Shown in pieces: positions 60,318 through 64,000 of a stretch of DNA of 64,000 nt. Where the stretch lies: positions 1-64,000 of the forward strand of contig NZ_QGDB01000008.1 of NCBI RefSeq assembly GCF_003149535.1, given 5' to 3'. The position numbers and the translations under genes were made by a program. This stretch comes from Falsochrobactrum shanghaiense. Its GTDB lineage: Bacteria; Pseudomonadota; Alphaproteobacteria; Rhizobiales; Rhizobiaceae. How positions within the stretch are numbered: the first letter of the stretch is position 1; each line of letters starts with the position of its first letter. The notes under the pieces are model-generated. The model did not search any database. It was not told the DNA's origin and saw only the letters and a program-made list of their open reading frames with translations.

Positions 60318-60328
60318 AAACGCCGTTT
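60318..60328. repeat. Core palindrome AAACGCCGTTT
   Basis: Followed by ACCGATGAATCGGAT, the reverse of the flank of the copy at 57796, so the shared unit is longer than the palindrome itself. Confidence 0.5.
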
Positions 60329-60884
60329 ACCGATGAATCGGATTTTTCAAGATTGGCAGGGAAACGGATGGGGTTGATCCCCAGCACGTTTCTCCCAATG
60401 TCATGAAACGGTGCATGGAAGAGAAAAAGAGCGAGCCATTCTGCGACCTTTGATGATTTATCTGTGTTGACAACAAAGAAAACCCCGGCAGTGGGGGCTG
60501 TGCCGAGGCTACGCTGGATTGAAGCGGGGGCTTCAACCGCGCCTCTCAATCATCTCATAAAATAGCGAATAAGCAATCGGTTGGATGTGTGGGTGTCAGA
60601 GTGTCATCCATATAAGGTGAGAACGGCTATCAACGGAACCAAACACTGACCATCCGCTTCCACCGGTCTGCGGCTCAGCCTGTGGATAACTTTTTGCCTT
60701 GCTTTCAACCGCGCGGATCAGTCGCCGACCAAAGCAGAAGCCTTACGGCGACTGGGTTTTGAAGCAATTGGGGCTAATCCAAAAAAGCCGGTGATATCCG
60801 GGACTTAGATAAAAATACCGACTTGGGATCTTTTTTTTGTTCTGGATCCTTGCAGCGCAATTCAGATCCTGCAATAGTCACCTT

Positions 60885-60937
60885 GCCTGATTGATCAGGC
60901 GTCTCCATCCAGGTGCTGGTAACACCAGAATGGAGAC
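60885..60937 (+). other. Nested stem-loops, possible structured leader RNA
   Basis: GCCTGA-TTGA-TCAGGC (60885-60900) is directly followed by GTCTCCAT (60901-60908) pairing with ATGGAGAC (60930-60937), which encloses CTGGT-AAC-ACCAG (60916-60928). Three tight stems within 53 bases, about 30 bases before a 32-codon frame and 330 bases before the next gene. It could be a cis-regulatory RNA or a small RNA; no known riboswitch class was recognised. Confidence 0.4.
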
Positions 60938-60968
60938 TAACTTAGCCTGCCAACACAGGAGCCAAGCT

Positions 60969-61067
60969 ATGCTGGTTATTATCGACATTCGTCTCGGATT
61001 AAAAGATCTGCGGCCTGATAATCTTATCAGCTTGCGGCTCCGCAGCGGAAATAATTTCCGCTTCTGA
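60969..61067 (+). CDS. 32-codon small frame, possible leader peptide
   Basis: ATG 60969 with AGGAG 7 bases before; reads MLVIIDIRLGLKDLRPDN and ends RSGNNFRF. It lies between the stem-loop cluster and the gene at 61268. Basic, without a clear fold; coding status is doubtful. Confidence 0.3.
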   Translation: MLVIIDIRLGLKDLRPDNLISLRLRSGNNFRF

Positions 61068-61267
61068 CGCGTTCGGCGCTCTTCAAAGCCTGAACTCCCA
61101 AATTCCCATTCTGGCAGCCTGGTCGTGTGCGTTTGCGCGTAGCGTCATACGCTTTGCTATCTTCAGGCTGGCTTCGCTCTGACGCGACGTCGAAGGGATA
61201 ACGCTTGTCTTCATCTTCATTCAAAACAAAACCGGCACGGAATGGCACGTGCGGGAAGGGAGAAACT

Positions 61268-62128
61268 ATGTTTGCAGAAACGGTCATCGGTTATATCGAT
61301 CTCATTGAACACCAGTTCCCGCAACGAAGCTACACACGTGAATTAAACGCGGCGCTGCAACTGTCGTTATATTTTCATCTGATCGACCGCGCTCATGACA
61401 GAGCAAGCCAGAAGCGAGCTTTGTCAGAGCAGATATTCCGTTGCGCATTGTGGAACAAGGGCGAAAAGATTATCGGTTTGATTGAAGAAGCTGTAGCAAA
61501 AGCGGCTGTGAAGGTTCAAAAAGATTTCCGTTCGTCTCATTCTATGCCGCTGACACGCGATACGTTCAATAACGTCATAGAAACTATCGCATCGAAATCC
61601 ATCCCAGATGAAAACGATATAGACCGGAAAGCCTTGGAACTCCCGGCAGGCCCTTACACATTCGAATTGATGTTTTACGAGGAGGAGAGCAGGCGCATCC
61701 GTGTGTTCAGTCTGATTTATGGCATCAGCGCCCATGAAGGAGCTCTTGATCAATGGCGGGTTGAAGCATCAAATACCTCGGCATTGTGGGGGCGGCTGGC
61801 GCAACAGTATTATGGCATTGATATTGATCACTGCGAATTTGCGTTGATCGACCCGTTGCTTGCTGAAAGCCGGGTTGAAGACGGGATTTGGGCGCTTGCT
61901 GATCTTGATAGTTTGATCGGTACTCCCGGGATCGCAGAGAAAGCCCTCAATGTGCAGGAAGCGCTCAGAGAAGAACTGATCATCTGGCTCGGGGACACAT
62001 TTGCCAAGACCGAAGCAGAGCAAGCGCAGCTGATCGATGAAGAGATAGCGAAGATTGCAATTGAAGCACTCGACAGCAAGACTACGCCGGAGCTTCAGAT
62101 TTTGACGCCGAATAACGTGTCGTGTTGA
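61268..62128 (+). CDS. Unknown protein, 286 residues
   Basis: Starts at ATG 61268 behind AGGGAG; the frame to 61205 lacks a site. Largely helical, with stretches such as VIGYIDLIEHQFPQRSYTRE, FELMFYEEESRRIRVFSLIY, ALIDPLLAESRVEDGIWALA and a long acidic C-terminal helix (TFAKTEAEQAQLIDEEIAKI). No membrane segment, no signal peptide and no motif that I recognise. It precedes the AAA+ ATPase by 149 bases on the same strand and may be its partner. Confidence 0.65.
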   Translation: MFAETVIGYIDLIEHQFPQRSYTRELNAALQLSLYFHLIDRAHDRASQKRALSEQIFRCALWNKGEKIIGLIEEAVAKAAVKVQKDFRSSHSMPLTRDTFNNVIETIASKSIPDENDIDRKALELPAGPYTFELMFYEEESRRIRVFSLIYGISAHEGALDQWRVEASNTSALWGRLAQQYYGIDIDHCEFALIDPLLAESRVEDGIWALADLDSLIGTPGIAEKALNVQEALREELIIWLGDTFAKTEAEQAQLIDEEIAKIAIEALDSKTTPELQILTPNNVSC

Positions 62129-62277
62129 CGAGACGCAGCTGGAGCGGTTCCGGTTAGTACGGAGTTGCTGGAGCCGCGCTATCTCCTTGCTGTACGCATG
62201 TCTCGATCCCAAAACCGGTCCCTGCGTTTCGGGATGTGCTCTGGAATTCACTCTCTTTATATCCATGAGGTCACTAC

Positions 62278-64000
62278 ATGACCACTTCACCACCCGGCGC
62301 GAGCCGGATCGGGCTACATCTGCTTGCTCGTCTGAAACATGCGACCTATCGCGATCTGCGACAGGTGTTCTGCGAACTCGATCTTCTGTCTCACACCGAA
62401 GTCGACGTCGATGGTTTTTTCGCGATGCGCTTCGATATGCCGGAACCGACGCCTGATCCCGACGATGAAAGCCGACCGGTACTCCCTTTGACCGGTCATC
62501 CTGTTCACGATCTGCGTTCATTGAACGCCCATCTGGGCGCTGGCTTCACTCTGAATGTTGCCGGCGTGAAACACCAGTTTGGTCTCTCGATGCCGTTTCC
62601 AGTGTTCCTGGCCGATATGCCCCACCATCCGGTCGAGCGGCCATATCTTTTGAAACTCTTACGTTGTTTTCGTGCAGAGCCTGACATCGGTGATGTCGCG
62701 GTCTGTTATCTGCTGGCGCGTGCCCTGGAGAATAGGGATTCTGGACGGAACCAGCTGATGGAGCTCGCGCGCGGACGGCCTGGACTTGTTATCGTGCGCA
62801 CCGATATCGAAGGTTTTGAAGATATCCTGTTACGGATGTTACGAGAACAGCGGCTTTATCGCGGGCAGGTTGTAGCGCGACCTCTCGATCATTGGGGGAC
62901 GACAACGGTCCGACAGTTGAAGCGAACTAGGAGCCGCATCCGTCAGCCAGACCTGATCATCAATACTGTCGATGCTGACGCATTCGAGAAACTCGCATTG
63001 ATCGACGAAGATAGCATTGGGGATGCCCTGTCACGCGGCGAATGGCTCCTCGGTATCCTTGATATGCAATACGAGATTCCGGCCAAACTCAAGGTGGCAG
63101 CAGACATTGTTCTCGACACGGGCCTGCTTGATGGCGTTCTTCTCAACAGGCTACTTGATACGGTGACAACACACGATGCCGACACCGTCTTTCCAGAGGA
63201 TTTCGCACTCGGTTCATTGCGAGAGCTGAGACGTTCGTTCCGCGAGGCAAACACACGACAGGAAACCTTTGCTTATTTGCTGGCACAATGGGAACTGGAG
63301 GGGAGAAAGCAGGCACGTCCGGTAAAGAAGCAGAAGCAGGAAGAGGCTGACAAAAAGAAGAACAAGTCTGATGACAAGAAATCGTTCTCGACTGAAGAAC
63401 GCGGCCGTCATGGCAGAAAGATTGTTTCCGACAGCCGATTGATTGAACCAGAACCGCTCGATGATGGCTTCAGTGACGTTGGTACGGCGGGGATCGTCAT
63501 TCGTCGGACACCAGCTCTATACATTGAGACCTTGTCTGGCTACGGCGTGGCGGCTGATTGGGCGCTGGCGCTTAAGGAAGACCTTGCGCTGTGGAACACA
63601 GCATCGCTCGCCTGGGCTGACATCAGCGCGCGGCTACTTCTATCTGGCCCGCCCGGTACCGGCAAGACCACTTTTGCACGGGCGCTTTGTAATAGCCTGC
63701 GCGTTCCTGTCCTCGCGACTTCTATCGCGACATGGCTGCGGATGGGGCATCTTGGTGATGTGTTGCTGCGCATGAAGACTGCTTTTGAGGAAGCGGCGTC
63801 TCATGCCCCCGTCATCCTGTTTATTGACGAGATCGACAGCATCGGGCGACGCCAGGATCCGTCCCGCGATTATGCGGATTACTGGAACGCTGTCGTCAAT
63901 CAGTTCCTGGAATTGATGGATGGTGCGGTCAAACAGGAAGGCATCATCATCGTGGGTGCCACCAACCGGCCCGACGATATTGATGAGGCATTGTTACGGT
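62278..64000 (+). CDS. AAA+ ATPase (CDC48/FtsH-like domain), cut by window edge
   Basis: ATG 62278 behind GAGG; open to the right edge (574 codons seen). Residues ~1-400 have no recognised family (IGLHLLARLKHATYRDLRQV, YLLARALENRDSGRNQLMEL), with a Lys/Asp-rich linker around 345-380 (KKQKQEEADKKKNKSDDKKS). The AAA+ module begins near 430: Walker A LLLSGPPGTGKTTFARALCN, Walker B PVILFIDEIDSIGRRQDPSR, sensor 1 IIIVGATNRPDDIDEALL. It resembles unfoldase-type AAA proteins; the end of the protein, which would show any protease domain, lies outside. Confidence 0.85.
   Translation, partial: MTTSPPGASRIGLHLLARLKHATYRDLRQVFCELDLLSHTEVDVDGFFAMRFDMPEPTPDPDDESRPVLPLTGHPVHDLRSLNAHLGAGFTLNVAGVKHQFGLSMPFPVFLADMPHHPVERPYLLKLLRCFRAEPDIGDVAVCYLLARALENRDSGRNQLMELARGRPGLVIVRTDIEGFEDILLRMLREQRLYRGQVVARPLDHWGTTTVRQLKRTRSRIRQPDLIINTVDADAFEKLALIDEDSIGDALSRGEWLLGILDMQYEIPAKLKVAADIVLDTGLLDGVLLNRLLDTVTTHDADTVFPEDFALGSLRELRRSFREANTRQETFAYLLAQWELEGRKQARPVKKQKQEEADKKKNKSDDKKSFSTEERGRHGRKIVSDSRLIEPEPLDDGFSDVGTAGIVIRRTPALYIETLSGYGVAADWALALKEDLALWNTASLAWADISARLLLSGPPGTGKTTFARALCNSLRVPVLATSIATWLRMGHLGDVLLRMKTAFEEAASHAPVILFIDEIDSIGRRQDPSRDYADYWNAVVNQFLELMDGAVKQEGIIIVGATNRPDDIDEALLR

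Overview
The window looks like part of a repABC-type secondary replicon (plasmid, megaplasmid or chromid) of an alphaproteobacterium of the Hyphomicrobiales, most likely Brucellaceae (Ochrobactrum/Brucella-like). The grounds are a complete repA-repB-repC cassette with its antisense RNA, many small proteins typical of that order (DUF982, DUF3008, DUF3175, SyrB-like, DUF4142), alphaproteobacterial SOS boxes (GAAC-N7-GAAC) and alphaproteobacterial general-stress promoters (GGAAC-N17/18-GTT). The species is inferred from gene content only. No tRNA, rRNA, CRISPR array, intact transposase or conjugation gene was seen.

Layout. (1) 0-4 kb: edge of a Phd/YefM antitoxin gene, two decayed tyrosine-recombinase remnants, a Nudix hydrolase and an exported Amidohydro_3 protein. 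(2) 4.2-9.4 kb: repA, two parS-like palindromes, repB, antisense RNA and repC, followed by a glycoamylase-fold (PF10091) gene overlapping the repC stop. (3) 9.6-35.2 kb: a large stress island holding two Ku genes around a PE-LIG-POL ligD, an EcfG-like sigma factor with a PhyR-like lone receiver, two Crp/Fnr regulators, UdgX, a ferritin-like DUF892 protein, BON, PepSY, KGG-like, DUF4142, DUF2171, DUF3175 and YflT-type proteins, and many small genes. Fourteen GGAAC-N17/18-GTT promoters sit correctly oriented in front of these genes, so the island reads as one EcfG-type regulon that includes its own sigma factor. Several genes exist as one intact copy plus one decayed copy, which points to an old internal duplication. 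(4) 35.6-38 kb: three SyrB-like coiled-coil proteins. (5) 38.1-47.7 kb: an SOS block, with UvrD-like helicase, SRAP and dinB on one strand and imuA-imuB-dnaE2 on the other, separated by an intergenic region carrying a perfect SOS box. (6) 47.8-57.4 kb: accessory DNA with an AraC regulator, a cytosine methyltransferase paired with a NotI-family endonuclease, a 201-bp MITE-like element, a dead MFS gene, a recD2 fragment, a HipA/HipB-like pair in toxin-first order, a second cytosine methyltransferase and a WGR protein. (7) 57.4-64 kb: repeat-rich, gene-poor DNA with scattered CAAACG-n-CGTTTG palindromes and a 59-bp direct repeat, several unknown genes, and a large AAA+ ATPase running off the right edge.

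How it fits together: the replicon carries two DNA-damage programmes side by side. One is stress-sigma-controlled end joining (Ku/LigD), probably with uracil-DNA capture (UdgX). The other is LexA-controlled mutagenic synthesis (ImuA/ImuB/DnaE2, DinB, SRAP). Both are set in a background of desiccation/osmotic/oxidative stress genes and selfish or defence modules.
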